From NCBI RefSeq assembly GCF_000759475.1, contig NZ_CP009454.1, positions 1,178,001 to 1,242,000 on the forward strand: 64,000 nt of DNA, read 5' to 3'. The notes under the pieces were generated by a model. That model made no database searches. It was not told the origin of the DNA and worked only from the letters and a program-made list of their open reading frames with translations. Numbering within the stretch: position 1 is the first letter of the stretch; every line of letters starts with the position of its first letter. Of this stretch, positions 25,296 through 33,240 are shown one piece after another. The stretch is from Pantoea rwandensis. GTDB taxonomy: Bacteria; Pseudomonadota; Gammaproteobacteria; Enterobacterales; Enterobacteriaceae. The position numbers and the translations under genes are program-made.

Positions 25296-26519
25296 TCAAT
25301 AACGGAAGCCAAACCAGGTGACGTCATCGCGTCGCGGCTGGTTGCCTTGCCAGTTGAGAAATTCCCGCTCAAAGGTCGCTGACAGCTCGTCCATCGGCAG
25401 GGTTTGATATTGTGTTACCAGCGTCTGAATGCGCTTTTTGCCAAACATAATATGGCGTTCACCGCCGGGCTGATCGGTCACGCCATCGGTCATCACCAAC
25501 AACATATCGCCGGGATGCAGCGTGCGTTGATGTTCCGGCCAGATGTAATCCTGCGGCGTATCGGTGTAACCCACACCGACGCGATCGGCCTTTAGCGATT
25601 CCGCTTCGCCAGCAGCTGGATGTAACAGCGCATGCATGCGTGCGCTGGCCCAGCTGAGTTGATGTTGGTGAGTATCAAGGCGTAGCGCGATAGCATCACA
25701 GCCGTCATTGGAGAGCGACGTTTGCTGCGTGGCATTGAGCTGCCCAAGGGTTTGTTTAATATGACGATTCAGTGATTGCAGCAGATCGGACGGTGCCCGA
25801 CGGTTTTTCTGCAGCGCGTTTTCCAGCGCGGATTGCAGGATCACCGTCATAAAGGCACCCGGAATGCCATGGCCGGTGCAGTCGGCAATCAATGCCAGCC
25901 AGCCGTGTTCATCCTGATGGAATGCATAATAGTCGCCGCCCACGCCATCGCGCGGCTGCCAGTGCAGGCACCAGTCATTGAGTTGCTGGGCCATTTGCTG
26001 TTTTGAGCGATCAAGCATCGCGTCCTGAATCACGCGTGCATAATCGATACTCTGCAAAATTTGTTGATGCTGCTGCGCCTGCAAATCGGAGACGGTGCGG
26101 ATCAAATCGATCCCCAAACCGATGCCGATATAGCGGCCTTGTTCGGTCAAAATAAATCCGTCGGTGACCGATTTATCACCGGTTGCCACCACCTGATGCG
26201 CCACCTGATCCAGCTCGGTATCGGCATCAATCACCAGCGGCTCTTTGTCCATAAAAGCGATGCAGCTTTTGCGGTCATAGAGTTCGCGGAAGAACGGGCG
26301 CGTCATCTGTGACAGGAAGATATGGCGGTTGATCATGCCAAACGGCGTGCCGTTCTCGATGACCGGCAAACCGATCAAATCTTTGTGTTCGGTAAACAAA
26401 GCCATGACCGCAGTATTATCCATGGCGGGACTCACAAACGGTACCTCAATGCACAGCGAACGCGCACGGGAACGGCTCGACAGGGAGGTTAATCCTGCGC
26501 GTAAATCAGGCAGCTGCAT
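25296..26519 (-). CDS. siaA: SiaA-like PP2C (SpoIIE-type) phosphatase without membrane anchor
   Basis: A 407-residue protein. The C-terminal 240 residues are a SpoIIE/PP2C phosphatase with metal-binding acids in VGGDYYAF, IADCTGHGIPG, MTDGVTDQ and RRDDVTW. Its expected substrate is phospho-SiaC. The N-terminal 150 residues look like a CBS/sensor region (LIGLPVIENGTPFGMINRH, then LVIDADTELDQVAHQV), followed by a linking helix. As I know it, P. aeruginosa SiaA is larger, with periplasmic and HAMP parts; none are visible here. First sia gene, 101 bp after the BdlA-like gene. Confidence 0.85.
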   Translation of the reverse strand: MQLPDLRAGLTSLSSRSRARSLCIEVPFVSPAMDNTAVMALFTEHKDLIGLPVIENGTPFGMINRHIFLSQMTRPFFRELYDRKSCIAFMDKEPLVIDADTELDQVAHQVVATGDKSVTDGFILTEQGRYIGIGLGIDLIRTVSDLQAQQHQQILQSIDYARVIQDAMLDRSKQQMAQQLNDWCLHWQPRDGVGGDYYAFHQDEHGWLALIADCTGHGIPGAFMTVILQSALENALQKNRRAPSDLLQSLNRHIKQTLGQLNATQQTSLSNDGCDAIALRLDTHQHQLSWASARMHALLHPAAGEAESLKADRVGVGYTDTPQDYIWPEHQRTLHPGDMLLVMTDGVTDQPGGERHIMFGKKRIQTLVTQYQTLPMDELSATFEREFLNWQGNQPRRDDVTWFGFRY

Positions 26520-26620
26520 AAGAATTATTCTGGCATTGATTAGGATTTATCCTAGATTACTGCACTGCCATGACAGTTTTATGTCACAGCAGTGCAATAG
26601 AAGAAGAGATAAGACGAAAA

Positions 26621-27943
26621 TCACTCTTCTTTCAAGGCTTCAGCCACATGACTGATAGCGCGCAACACTTCGCTGGAGCTGCCGCGAATCTCAGAGATCA
26701 CACCACCCGCTTCTTTGGCTAACACGACGCCATGATCGGCACGTTTCAGGTTAGATTCGATGCCCTTCAACGCTTTTTCGGCGAGAGTGTGATTATGTTG
26801 CACCATATTCTCGATCTCGGTGGTGGCGCGGTTGATGTTCGCCGCCAGCGTGCGAACCTCGTTAGCGACCACCGCAAAGCTGCGACCATGTTGCCCGGCG
26901 CGTGCAGCTTCCACCGCGGCGTTGAGCGCCAGCAGATTGGTCTGATCGGCTATGCGGCGAATGCTCTCGACAATCGCACCAATGCGGTCTGAGGATTCGC
27001 TGAGGTTACTGATATCGCCGGAAATACCGTGCAGTTCGCCCGCCAGTTCATTGATGGTTTGCACACTGTTTTCAATCACCGTGGCACCGAGGCGCGTGCT
27101 TTCGCTGGTTTGCAGCGCCGTTTGATACGCCTGCTGTGCCGCCTCGCGCTCCAGATGGTTCTTCTCCACCTGTGCAGTGACATCGGTGGCGAATTTCACC
27201 ACTTTGTACAGTTCGCCCGCTTCATTGAAAACCGGGTTATAAGTGGCACGCAGCCAAACGGTGCGTCCCAGTTTGTTAACGCGCTCAAACTGGCCGGAGA
27301 TATATTCGCCCTGATTCAGCTTGTGCCAGAAGCGGCGATACTCGTCACTGTTGCGCATCTGCGGCGGGCAGAACTGGCTGTGATGAACGCCAATTACTTC
27401 ATCGCTGCGATAACCCATGGTTTTAAGGAAATTGTCATTGGTCATCAGCACTTCGCCTTTGAGGTTAAAGGCGATGACCGCCATCGAACGCTCAATGGCG
27501 GTGGTCATGGCGCGCTGCTCTTGCGCATCAATAATCCGTGCGGTGATATCGCTCGCCAGCTTAACGATTTTAATCACCCGGCCGCTGCGATCCTGCACCG
27601 GCACATAGTTGGCTTCCAGCCAGATTGGACGGCTGTGTTTTGCCACGCGCAGGAATTTGTCGCTAAAGCCTTCGCCACGGTTCAGGCGGCGCCAGAAATC
27701 GCGATACTGCGGGGACTGGACTAAATCAGCCGTGCAAAACATGCTGTGATGCTGGCCAACAATCTCCTTCAGCGTGTATCCCATCCGTTCAAGGAACAGT
27801 TCATTGGCGGTGAGAATGTGGCCTTCCGGCGTAAATTCAACCATCGCAATCGCATCCTGCAACGAACTGAGCGTTGCATTGCTGCGAGCGCGCTTCTGCC
27901 ACGCCAGGCGTGACAGGATTCCCGATGTAATTGTGCTAAACAT
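26621..27943 (-). CDS. Soluble two-PAS chemoreceptor-like protein (BdlA type)
   Basis: A 440-residue protein with no membrane helix. Two PAS domains (about 30-140 and 150-260) each end in a PAC-like VKLASDITA / VKFATDVTA segment. A methyl-accepting signalling domain follows, with the hairpin tip [20 protein letters not shown]. The same architecture as BdlA of P. aeruginosa, a known biofilm dispersal regulator answering to c-di-GMP state, and as soluble Aer-like receptors. No CheR-tethering pentapeptide at the C-terminus. It directly precedes siaABCD in the same direction, which supports a shared biofilm role. Confidence 0.85.
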   Translation of the reverse strand: MFSTITSGILSRLAWQKRARSNATLSSLQDAIAMVEFTPEGHILTANELFLERMGYTLKEIVGQHHSMFCTADLVQSPQYRDFWRRLNRGEGFSDKFLRVAKHSRPIWLEANYVPVQDRSGRVIKIVKLASDITARIIDAQEQRAMTTAIERSMAVIAFNLKGEVLMTNDNFLKTMGYRSDEVIGVHHSQFCPPQMRNSDEYRRFWHKLNQGEYISGQFERVNKLGRTVWLRATYNPVFNEAGELYKVVKFATDVTAQVEKNHLEREAAQQAYQTALQTSESTRLGATVIENSVQTINELAGELHGISGDISNLSESSDRIGAIVESIRRIADQTNLLALNAAVEAARAGQHGRSFAVVANEVRTLAANINRATTEIENMVQHNHTLAEKALKGIESNLKRADHGVVLAKEAGGVISEIRGSSSEVLRAISHVAEALKEE

Positions 27944-28098
27944 GGTGGACCTTATTATTGGTATTTGTCGTCACATCGGTTATCGGCGGGTGCGGTTAAA
28001 AATTCACCACTAAAGTTGGTAATTGCAGAAATTTTTTACCGGATGGTCTGAAGGTTGCTGTAAAAGCCAGCAGTCAGCGGATTTTTGCTGAAAAGCGT

Positions 28099-28127
28099 TT
28101 GACGGTGCGGCCTGAGTAGGGTTTAAT
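28099..28127 (+). promoter_or_regulatory. Sigma-70 promoter of tRNA-Phe
   Basis: TTGACG, a 17-bp spacer and TTTAAT, followed by a GC-rich discriminator (GCGCCCC) of the kind that gives stringent control of stable RNA. The tRNA starts 10 bases after the -10. Confidence 0.85.
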
Positions 28128-28137
28128 GCGCCCCGTT

Positions 28138-28213
28138 GCCCGGATAGCTCAGTCGGTAGAGCAGGGGATTGAAAATCCCCGTGTCCGTGGTTCGATTCCG
28201 CGTCCGGGCACCA
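28138..28213 (+). tRNA. pheV: tRNA-Phe (GAA)
   Basis: A 76-nt cloverleaf. The acceptor stem GCCCGGA/TCCGGGC is followed by encoded ACCA. The D-arm is GCTCAGTCGGTAGAGC, the anticodon stem-loop GGGGATTGAAAATCCCC with anticodon GAA, and the T-arm GTGGTTCGATTCCGC. Such genes are common integration targets; AT-rich foreign-looking DNA follows immediately. No second copy of the tRNA 3' end was found in the window. Confidence 0.98.
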
Positions 28214-28221
28214 ACATTCTG

Positions 28222-28249
28222 AAAACCCAGCCTTTATGGCTGGGTTTTT
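28222..28249 (+). terminator. Terminator of tRNA-Phe
   Basis: A perfect 11-bp stem AAAACCCAGCC/GGCTGGGTTTT with a 5-nt loop and a T-run, 9 bases past the tRNA. Confidence 0.92.
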
Positions 28250-28342
28250 GCTTTTGTGGGTTTGTAAAACATCTTCACGTACTCACCCAATCAAAAGCAT
28301 TAATCTTGATTCCTGCGCTTTAACGGTATGCACTGCAGTAGC

Positions 28343-28525
28343 TCACCACATACAGAGCGCTTGCCGGATAACGATAATTCTACCCTTAGATCCATCCACC
28401 GGCAGGTTAATGCCGTGGCTCATGCCGATAATTTCAATGCTGCCTTCACGATTTTGAACATCAACAGATCCTCGAATATCTTCTCCACTATCGTCTTTCA
28501 GCCACATATACGGAGGGAATAGCAT
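28343..28525 (-). pseudogene. Broken type VI secretion tube gene (hcp remnant)
   Basis: The first about 50 residues (MLFPPYMWLKDDSGED, REGSIEI, HGINLPVDGSKGR) clearly follow the N-terminus of Hcp, which forms the hexameric type VI tube and is normally about 160 residues. After GSKGR the frame runs out at a TGA. A second frame resumes the expected motif as LSGKRS, so a small insertion of about four bases shifted the frame. Nothing Hcp-like remains beyond that. Its start overlaps the preceding small gene by 28 bp. Confidence 0.7.
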
Positions 28526-28791
28526 TCTACTTTCTCTTTGTTTTTTTTAAATAACTTCATGATTGTTAAGTAAACAGCTGCAGAGATGGACATCACGATG
28601 GAAAAATCAATGTAGAAATAGGCGTCGTAGAGGGTTTCAATGTTGGATTCGCCACTGATAAAAACGGCGACCTTATGGGCGAAATCTTGAGAGATATACG
28701 TATCAGCACAACCGATCGATCTGCCCACAACAAGCGTTATAAGTATAAAGAAAACGCATTTTGCGATTCTAAGGGCAAGTAATTGAGCCAT
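28498..28791 (-). CDS. Small two-helix membrane protein, possible type VI immunity protein
   Basis: I do not recognise this 97-residue protein. It has two hydrophobic segments (IAKCVFFILITLVVG and FSIVMSISAAVYLTIM) and a lysine-rich tail. ATG 28791 has GAGG about nine bases upstream. Position just upstream of an hcp remnant resembles type VI effector-immunity cassettes, where small membrane proteins protect against pore-forming effectors. That role is inference from context only. It is AT-richer than the surroundings. Confidence 0.45.
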   Translation of the reverse strand: MAQLLALRIAKCVFFILITLVVGRSIGCADTYISQDFAHKVAVFISGESNIETLYDAYFYIDFSIVMSISAAVYLTIMKLFKKNKEKVECYSLRICG

Positions 28792-28951
28792 TGGCCACAA
28801 CCTCAATTAATCCTCGGGCCATAAAAGAAAGCTGGCTTGTTACGGACACCATTGCAGTGTTCATAAACGCCTGGCGGATACGAGCGTAGTCTGCGCTATT
28901 TGGGATCAATGTTCCCTGAAGTGCCATTACCTGTCCATAATTAACAATCAT
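28769..28951 (-). CDS. Hypothetical 60-residue ORF, possibly an effector fragment
   Basis: Unrecognised. It overlaps the start of the following two-helix gene by 23 bp, which suggests coupling. M9 (ATG 28927) is an alternative start with CAGG upstream. An in-frame TAA lies about 40 bases before ATG 28951, so it is not simply a longer open frame. It may be the tail of a lost effector gene, or not expressed. Confidence 0.3.
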   Translation of the reverse strand: MIVNYGQVMALQGTLIPNSADYARIRQAFMNTAMVSVTSQLSFMARGLIEVVANGSITCP

Positions 28952-29418
28952 GTAATAACTGTGGGTAATGTTACATATGATGAATTTTTAGAGTCAGTGA
29001 GAATAATAACGTGTTTTCATTTTTGCATAGTCGCCCACATTATATAATCGTCTGAAGGCCAGATTCGGTATGAGTACCGAATAATTTTTAATCGCGAAAA
29101 AATAAACACTTGCGTAGCCGTTTTCCTGAGGTGGTAATTAACTATTAAGCTGACGATTGATATTGTCAACCTGAAGGATATCCTGACATTAATGGAGCCT
29201 GTCAGGTTTTTACTACGAAGATTTCATCAAATCATGGTAATTATAAGATGGTTGGTAATATTGTCTTTAGTTATGTGTTTAATTAATAATTTATCGCATA
29301 AGCGCTGTAAGGTTCTTATGTTCTGTTGCTCGCTATTCTCAGTGATGACTTGATTTTTAAGTGCACGGAAATAGCGATAAACTCCTTCAAAACACTTTTA
29401 ACAAATGGACGCGTTATT
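28952..29418. other. AT-rich gap without a recognisable gene
   Basis: No convincing ORF, RNA or strong terminator seen. Base composition is clearly more AT-rich than the flanking core genes, consistent with acquired DNA next to a tRNA gene. It must contain the yhfL promoter. Confidence 0.5.
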
Positions 29419-29586
29419 ATGAATAAGCTCATTAAGTTTTCAATTGCCGCTGCGGTAGTGACTCTGCTGTCTGGATGTACTGGAAGCGTGTACAACAAAG
29501 AAAAGAACTGTGATTACGATTACCTGCTTCATCCGGCTGTTTCTATCTCGAAAATTATTGGCGGTTGTGGGCCAGTAGATAAATAA
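29419..29586 (+). CDS. yhfL: Small lipoprotein YhfL (DUF4223)
   Basis: A 55-residue lipoprotein. A signal peptide (MNKLIKFSIAAAVVTLLSGC) ends in the lipobox LSGC, with Cys18 or so as the acylated residue. The rest (KNCDYDYLLHPAVSISKIIGGCGP) matches E. coli YhfL closely. Function unknown. ATG 29419 gives the family length; the frame from 29326 has an unrelated extension. Confidence 0.88.
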   Translation: MNKLIKFSIAAAVVTLLSGCTGSVYNKEKNCDYDYLLHPAVSISKIIGGCGPVDK

Positions 29587-29602
29587 TCAGTATTGAAGAT
29601 TA

Positions 29603-29631
29603 GCGGCCAGTCACGCCAGTTAACTGGTCGC
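29603..29631 (+). terminator. Possible terminator of yhfL
   Basis: GCGGCCAGT pairs with ACTGGTCGC (one G-T pair) around an 11-nt loop, 17 bases after the stop, followed by AACACCTTT. Confidence 0.4.
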
Positions 29632-29945
29632 AACACCTTTAACAACCCTGAAAAATCTGAAAGATAAATTCCTATCGTGTTGTTTTAAAGTGGTTTTATT
29701 TTATTTTTGAGAGTGTTAACTTTAAAGATGGAAAGTTTATTCTTCTTTTGTCTTGCAATGTTGCATTAGACATGCGTAAATGAACTCCAGTCTGATTTGC
29801 AGACAGTTTCAAAGTTAGTTCACAGTTTATCTCTCATCTACGTCAGTGCCGAAAATAAGCCTTTCTCTTTGAGTTTTATCTCAGTCCTGATTTTTCTCTG
29901 CGATTCAGTTCACTCAGCCTCACGGCAAAAGAAAAGGTATTAATT
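29632..29945 (+). promoter_or_regulatory. Long AT-rich leader of the cold-shock gene
   Basis: About 310 bp without an ORF before the cold-shock gene. Long structured 5' leaders are known for cspA-type mRNAs. I could not identify a cold-box match or a specific promoter by eye. Confidence 0.4.
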
Positions 29946-30158
29946 ATGTCTAATAAAATTCTCGGTACAGTAAAGTGGTTTAATTCTGAAAAAGGTTTCG
30001 GTTTTATTACCCCTGAAAATGGTAGCAAAGATGTCTTCGTGCATTTCTCTGCTATCAATGGTAGTGATTTCCGCTCCCTTGAAGAGGGTCAGCATGTTGA
30101 ATTCTCCGTACAAGATGGACCGAAAGGCCCTTCAGCAATCAATGTTACAGGTCTCTAA
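29946..30158 (+). CDS. CspA-family cold-shock protein
   Basis: A 70-residue single cold-shock domain that binds single-stranded RNA/DNA and melts mRNA structure. RNP1 (KGFGFITP) and RNP2 (VFVHFSAI) are intact, with the N-terminal VKWFN. ATG 29946 has AAGG nine bases upstream. Closest in feel to the inducible CspA/CspB/CspG group, but the exact orthologue cannot be assigned. It overlaps a zinc-ribbon gene, as cold-shock genes of this group do in E. coli. Confidence 0.93.
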   Translation: MSNKILGTVKWFNSEKGFGFITPENGSKDVFVHFSAINGSDFRSLEEGQHVEFSVQDGPKGPSAINVTGL

Positions 30159-30312
30159 TATTAATTTGTTCACCTATTTTATGAGATGTCCTCAGTGTCA
30201 GGGCTCTCAATACCGTAAGTCAGTATTTGATGTCAGCCAAAAAAATCCTCACGGTGCGACTTGCATTTTCTGCAAGTCCACGATGATTGAGCTTAAAAAT
30301 ATCGCTGCATAA
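30142..30312 (+). CDS. YmcF/YnfQ-like zinc-ribbon small protein
   Basis: About 56 residues. [22 protein letters not shown] followed by [12 protein letters not shown] carries two CxxC knuckles, and closely follows E. coli YmcF/YnfQ, which lie beside cspG and cspI. ATG 30142 overlaps the csp stop by 17 bp. TTG 30166 or ATG 30181 would give 48 or 43 residues, and the TTG start best matches the short N-terminus of YmcF. Function unknown; expression with the cold-shock gene is inferred. Confidence 0.75.
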   Translation: MLQVSNINLFTYFMRCPQCQGSQYRKSVFDVSQKNPHGATCIFCKSTMIELKNIAA

Positions 30313-30374
30313 ACGCAGGTTTGCACAACTTTTCGTGTAACGTCCTCACGCTGTATCTGAACGATAACCCCGCG

Positions 30375-32417
30375 TTATAACTCGAGCTGAATCGGCTCGA
30401 TATCGCCATTCTGCTGTGCCGGCTGCGCGCAGCAGATTAATATCTCCCCCTCTGCAACACTGGCACTCGGCGCAGTCGTGTAGGTTACTGCTCCCTTTAG
30501 AATCCGCGTTTTGCACGATCCACAATGCCCTTCACGACAGCTGTACTCCGGGCTTAACCCACGTGCTTCGGCCAGTTCCAGCAGTGAACCGCTTTGCGGT
30601 GTCCAGCGCGCCTCTTTCAGTGATGCCATAAATTTAATCGGCACGTCATGAGTTGCAACCGCTGGCAGCGCCAGTTCGGGCTCAGCTTCATCTTTGTGGC
30701 GCTGCAGCGATGAGGGACCAAAAGCCTCCGCGTGAATATGCTGGTCGGCGATGTTGAAGCTGCGCAGCCCGTCATATAACTCCTGAGTAAACTGCGGCGG
30801 GCCACACAGGTAAAAGTCGTAGTCGTTAAAGGGCAGCACCTGTGAAAGCAGCGCCATATCGATGCGTCCGGCGACATCGTAATCGAATCCCAATTCTGCA
30901 TCCTCCGGCTGGCTCAACGCGCGCACCAGTTTGAATGCGCCTTGTGAGGCCGACAGCAATGCATCCAGTTCTCGTACAAATGGGCGTTCCGCTTTGTTGC
31001 GCGCGGACTGAATAAAGTAAGTGGGGCGCATGCGCTGTTTGCGGCGTCCTTCATAAACCAGATGGCGCAGCATCGCCAGCATCGGAGTAATGCCGACGCC
31101 TGCCGCCATCAAAACCGCTGGGCGCGTCTCTTGTGCATCGATGGTGAAATCACCGGCCGGCGCACGGGTTTCAATTTGGTCGCCGACCCGAAGATGATCG
31201 TGCAGATAGCGCGAAACCACGCCATCGCGTTTGATGCTGATGCGATAAAAACCATCTGACGGCGCGACGGACAGGGTGTAGTGGCGAATAAGTGGTTTCT
31301 CAGCATCGGGTAATCGCACACGAATCGGCAAATGTTGTCCGGCCTGGTGCGGCAGTAAACCCGCGCCATCATCCGGCCTCAGATGAAATGAGCGAATCGA
31401 CGCGCTCTCATCAACAATCTTCGTCACTCTGAATGGCCGCCAGCGCTGGGCCAGTTCGCTGGCGCGCAGGCGTTCGGCAGCCGATTGCCAGTCGCCGGTC
31501 ATTTCTGAAGCCGGTGAGATACCGCCCGCTTCCGTTTCCCAGCGCAAGGCGAGGGCGGCATGACGGCGCACGATGCGGCGCGGGCGGAACGTCCACAGCC
31601 GTTCGGCACCCTGAAATGCAGCGATCTCCGGTGAATCGAGGATCACGCTGGCATCACCGGTCATTTGCAGCGTATCGCCGCTGCGGTAATCGACAAACAG
31701 CAGCCCGGCTTTACCGTTCTGGTGGATGTTGCCGAGCGTGGAGAAAAACAGGTTGCCGTTAAAATCGGGAATGGTCAGCAGGCCATCGTCATTCACGCGC
31801 ACAAAGCCGGGTTTGCCGCCGCGATGCGAGGCATCCACCTGCTGTTCATTGTAGGTGGCAACGTAAAACGCATCTGCGTTGGTAACTGTGGTGAGAGCCG
31901 GCTGATCCAGCGTGCTAAGTACTTCAATCTCACCTGTCGCAGGCTCATCGGGCGAGCGAGCAAAGCGGAAGTCGCGCAGCTGAATATAGCGCGGGCAGTT
32001 GCCGAAACTCTGCTCTACCTGTACCCGAAAGCCACCGCCAATCGCGCTCAGGACACCGTTCATGCGGTTACGTCGACGGGTGTGCAACTCGATGCCGAGC
32101 AGGCCAACCGGTGCGCCGTCAGTAAACCCGACAGCAGCCGGATCGCGGGGATCGGGCTGGGCGGCAATATCCAGCGTGGTGGCGTTGGGCGAGAAAATAA
32201 AACCGGGTTGGCCTTCCAGCAGCGTAGCCCAGGCATCGCCTTGCGCGTCCACGCTGCCTGCCACGATAAACGGCAGCTGCGCGTAGAAGTCACGATGCTG
32301 ATCGGGCATGTAGTCGCGAATCACGCGCTGGCCGACTTCCGCCATGCGTTCGGCTACGCCCGCCTGTTGTTGCAGGGCTATTTCACCTGCATGCCATACC
32401 GGAAGTTTCTCGCCCAT
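30375..32417 (-). CDS. PNPOx-like / flavodoxin-reductase / ferredoxin fusion oxidoreductase
   Basis: A 680-residue three-part enzyme. About 1-280 is a pyridoxamine-phosphate-oxidase-like flavin fold. About 325-570 is a ferredoxin-NADP reductase module with FAD motif RHYTLS, NAD site AAGVGITPML and CGPPQF. The last about 85 residues are a plant-type [2Fe-2S] domain with CREGHCGSC plus a later Cys in LICCAQP. Start ATG 32417 (MGEKLPVW) is 10 bp after the GST stop; the longer frame overlaps that gene. It resembles multidomain reductases that feed electrons to demethylases or oxygenases, but the partner is not obvious. Confidence 0.83.
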   Translation of the reverse strand: MGEKLPVWHAGEIALQQQAGVAERMAEVGQRVIRDYMPDQHRDFYAQLPFIVAGSVDAQGDAWATLLEGQPGFIFSPNATTLDIAAQPDPRDPAAVGFTDGAPVGLLGIELHTRRRNRMNGVLSAIGGGFRVQVEQSFGNCPRYIQLRDFRFARSPDEPATGEIEVLSTLDQPALTTVTNADAFYVATYNEQQVDASHRGGKPGFVRVNDDGLLTIPDFNGNLFFSTLGNIHQNGKAGLLFVDYRSGDTLQMTGDASVILDSPEIAAFQGAERLWTFRPRRIVRRHAALALRWETEAGGISPASEMTGDWQSAAERLRASELAQRWRPFRVTKIVDESASIRSFHLRPDDGAGLLPHQAGQHLPIRVRLPDAEKPLIRHYTLSVAPSDGFYRISIKRDGVVSRYLHDHLRVGDQIETRAPAGDFTIDAQETRPAVLMAAGVGITPMLAMLRHLVYEGRRKQRMRPTYFIQSARNKAERPFVRELDALLSASQGAFKLVRALSQPEDAELGFDYDVAGRIDMALLSQVLPFNDYDFYLCGPPQFTQELYDGLRSFNIADQHIHAEAFGPSSLQRHKDEAEPELALPAVATHDVPIKFMASLKEARWTPQSGSLLELAEARGLSPEYSCREGHCGSCKTRILKGAVTYTTAPSASVAEGEILICCAQPAQQNGDIEPIQLEL

Positions 32418-32427
32418 GATCGTTAAC

Positions 32428-33048
32428 TCACGCGATGCTGCGCAGACCGGCAGCGGTTTGCGGGAAGGGAACAAAGCCCGGCAGCGCTTCGATACGGCGT
32501 AACAGCGCATTGACCGCCGGATAGCCAGAGAGATCCACATTGCCTTCCGGCGCGCCGATCAGGTAGCTGTACTGCGCGATATCCGCGATGGTCGGGCGAT
32601 CGCCCACCAGCCATTCACACCCGGTAAGATGTTGATCCATCAGCGCCAAAATGGTGTGCGTACGGGCGATCACTTCGTCAGGGTTGAACGAGCGGCCAAA
32701 CACGGTAATCAAGCGTGCCGCGCAAGGGCCATAAGCCAGTTCACCTGCCGCGACAGATAACCAGCGTTGCACCTGCGCCGCACCCAGCGCATCTTCTGGT
32801 AACCACTCACTGCGGCCTGATTTTTTCGCCAGATAAACCAGAATGGCGTTGGAGTCGGAGATATACGCGCCTTCATCTTCCAGCACCGGCACCTGGCCGA
32901 ACGGGTTGATGGCGAGAAACGCCGGGGATTTGTGTTCACCGTTAGCGAGGTCTACATCAATCACCTCGTGCGGCAGGTCGAGCAGTGACAGGAACAGACG
33001 TGCACGGTGCGCATGACCAGAAAGCGGGAAGTGGTAGAGTTTCATCAT
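32428..33048 (-). CDS. Glutathione S-transferase
   Basis: A 206-residue GST. The thioredoxin-fold N-terminus ([20 protein letters not shown]) has the GSH-site [11 protein letters not shown] and [11 protein letters not shown]; the all-helical C-terminal domain contains the family N-capping motif [17 protein letters not shown] precedes ATG 33048. It is transcribed ahead of the flavin/[2Fe-2S] fusion, 10 bp apart, suggesting a joint detoxification or reduction role. The substrate is unknown. Confidence 0.9.
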   Translation of the reverse strand: MMKLYHFPLSGHAHRARLFLSLLDLPHEVIDVDLANGEHKSPAFLAINPFGQVPVLEDEGAYISDSNAILVYLAKKSGRSEWLPEDALGAAQVQRWLSVAAGELAYGPCAARLITVFGRSFNPDEVIARTHTILALMDQHLTGCEWLVGDRPTIADIAQYSYLIGAPEGNVDLSGYPAVNALLRRIEALPGFVPFPQTAAGLRSIA

Positions 33049-33188
33049 TAATGTCCTTTAGTGGTGGATGGGGTGATCCCAAACGCTGTCTAAAGGTTGT
33101 CATAGCCTGTGACGCGGCAGAATAGCCGGGTTTGCGAAGTCATTATTGCGGAAAATGGAAGAATGGCGGGCAGTGCTGAAACACGGCG

Positions 33189-33222
33189 GCCCTGCAAAAT
33201 CGTTAAACCTATTTTGCAGGGC
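33189..33222 (-). terminator. Hairpin after the PTS IIC gene
   Basis: A perfect 12-bp stem GCCCTGCAAAAT/ATTTTGCAGGGC with a 10-nt loop, 19 bases beyond the IIC stop on the minus strand. No T-run follows, so the terminator call is tentative. Confidence 0.5.
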
Positions 33223-33240
33223 GCGCAGTCATGCGTATCG

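Noticed and set aside
25284..25299. TTG 25299 as the siaB start
   Set aside because: No ribosome site precedes it; ATG 25284 is better, though the TTG is not excluded.
28328..28522. 64-codon plus-strand ORF after tRNA-Phe
   Set aside because: It is antisense to the recognisable hcp remnant and has no protein-like features.
28138..30360. Integrated element with att sites at tRNA-Phe
   Set aside because: No second copy of the tRNA 3' end and no integrase gene in the window; only composition and the hcp remnant suggest acquisition.
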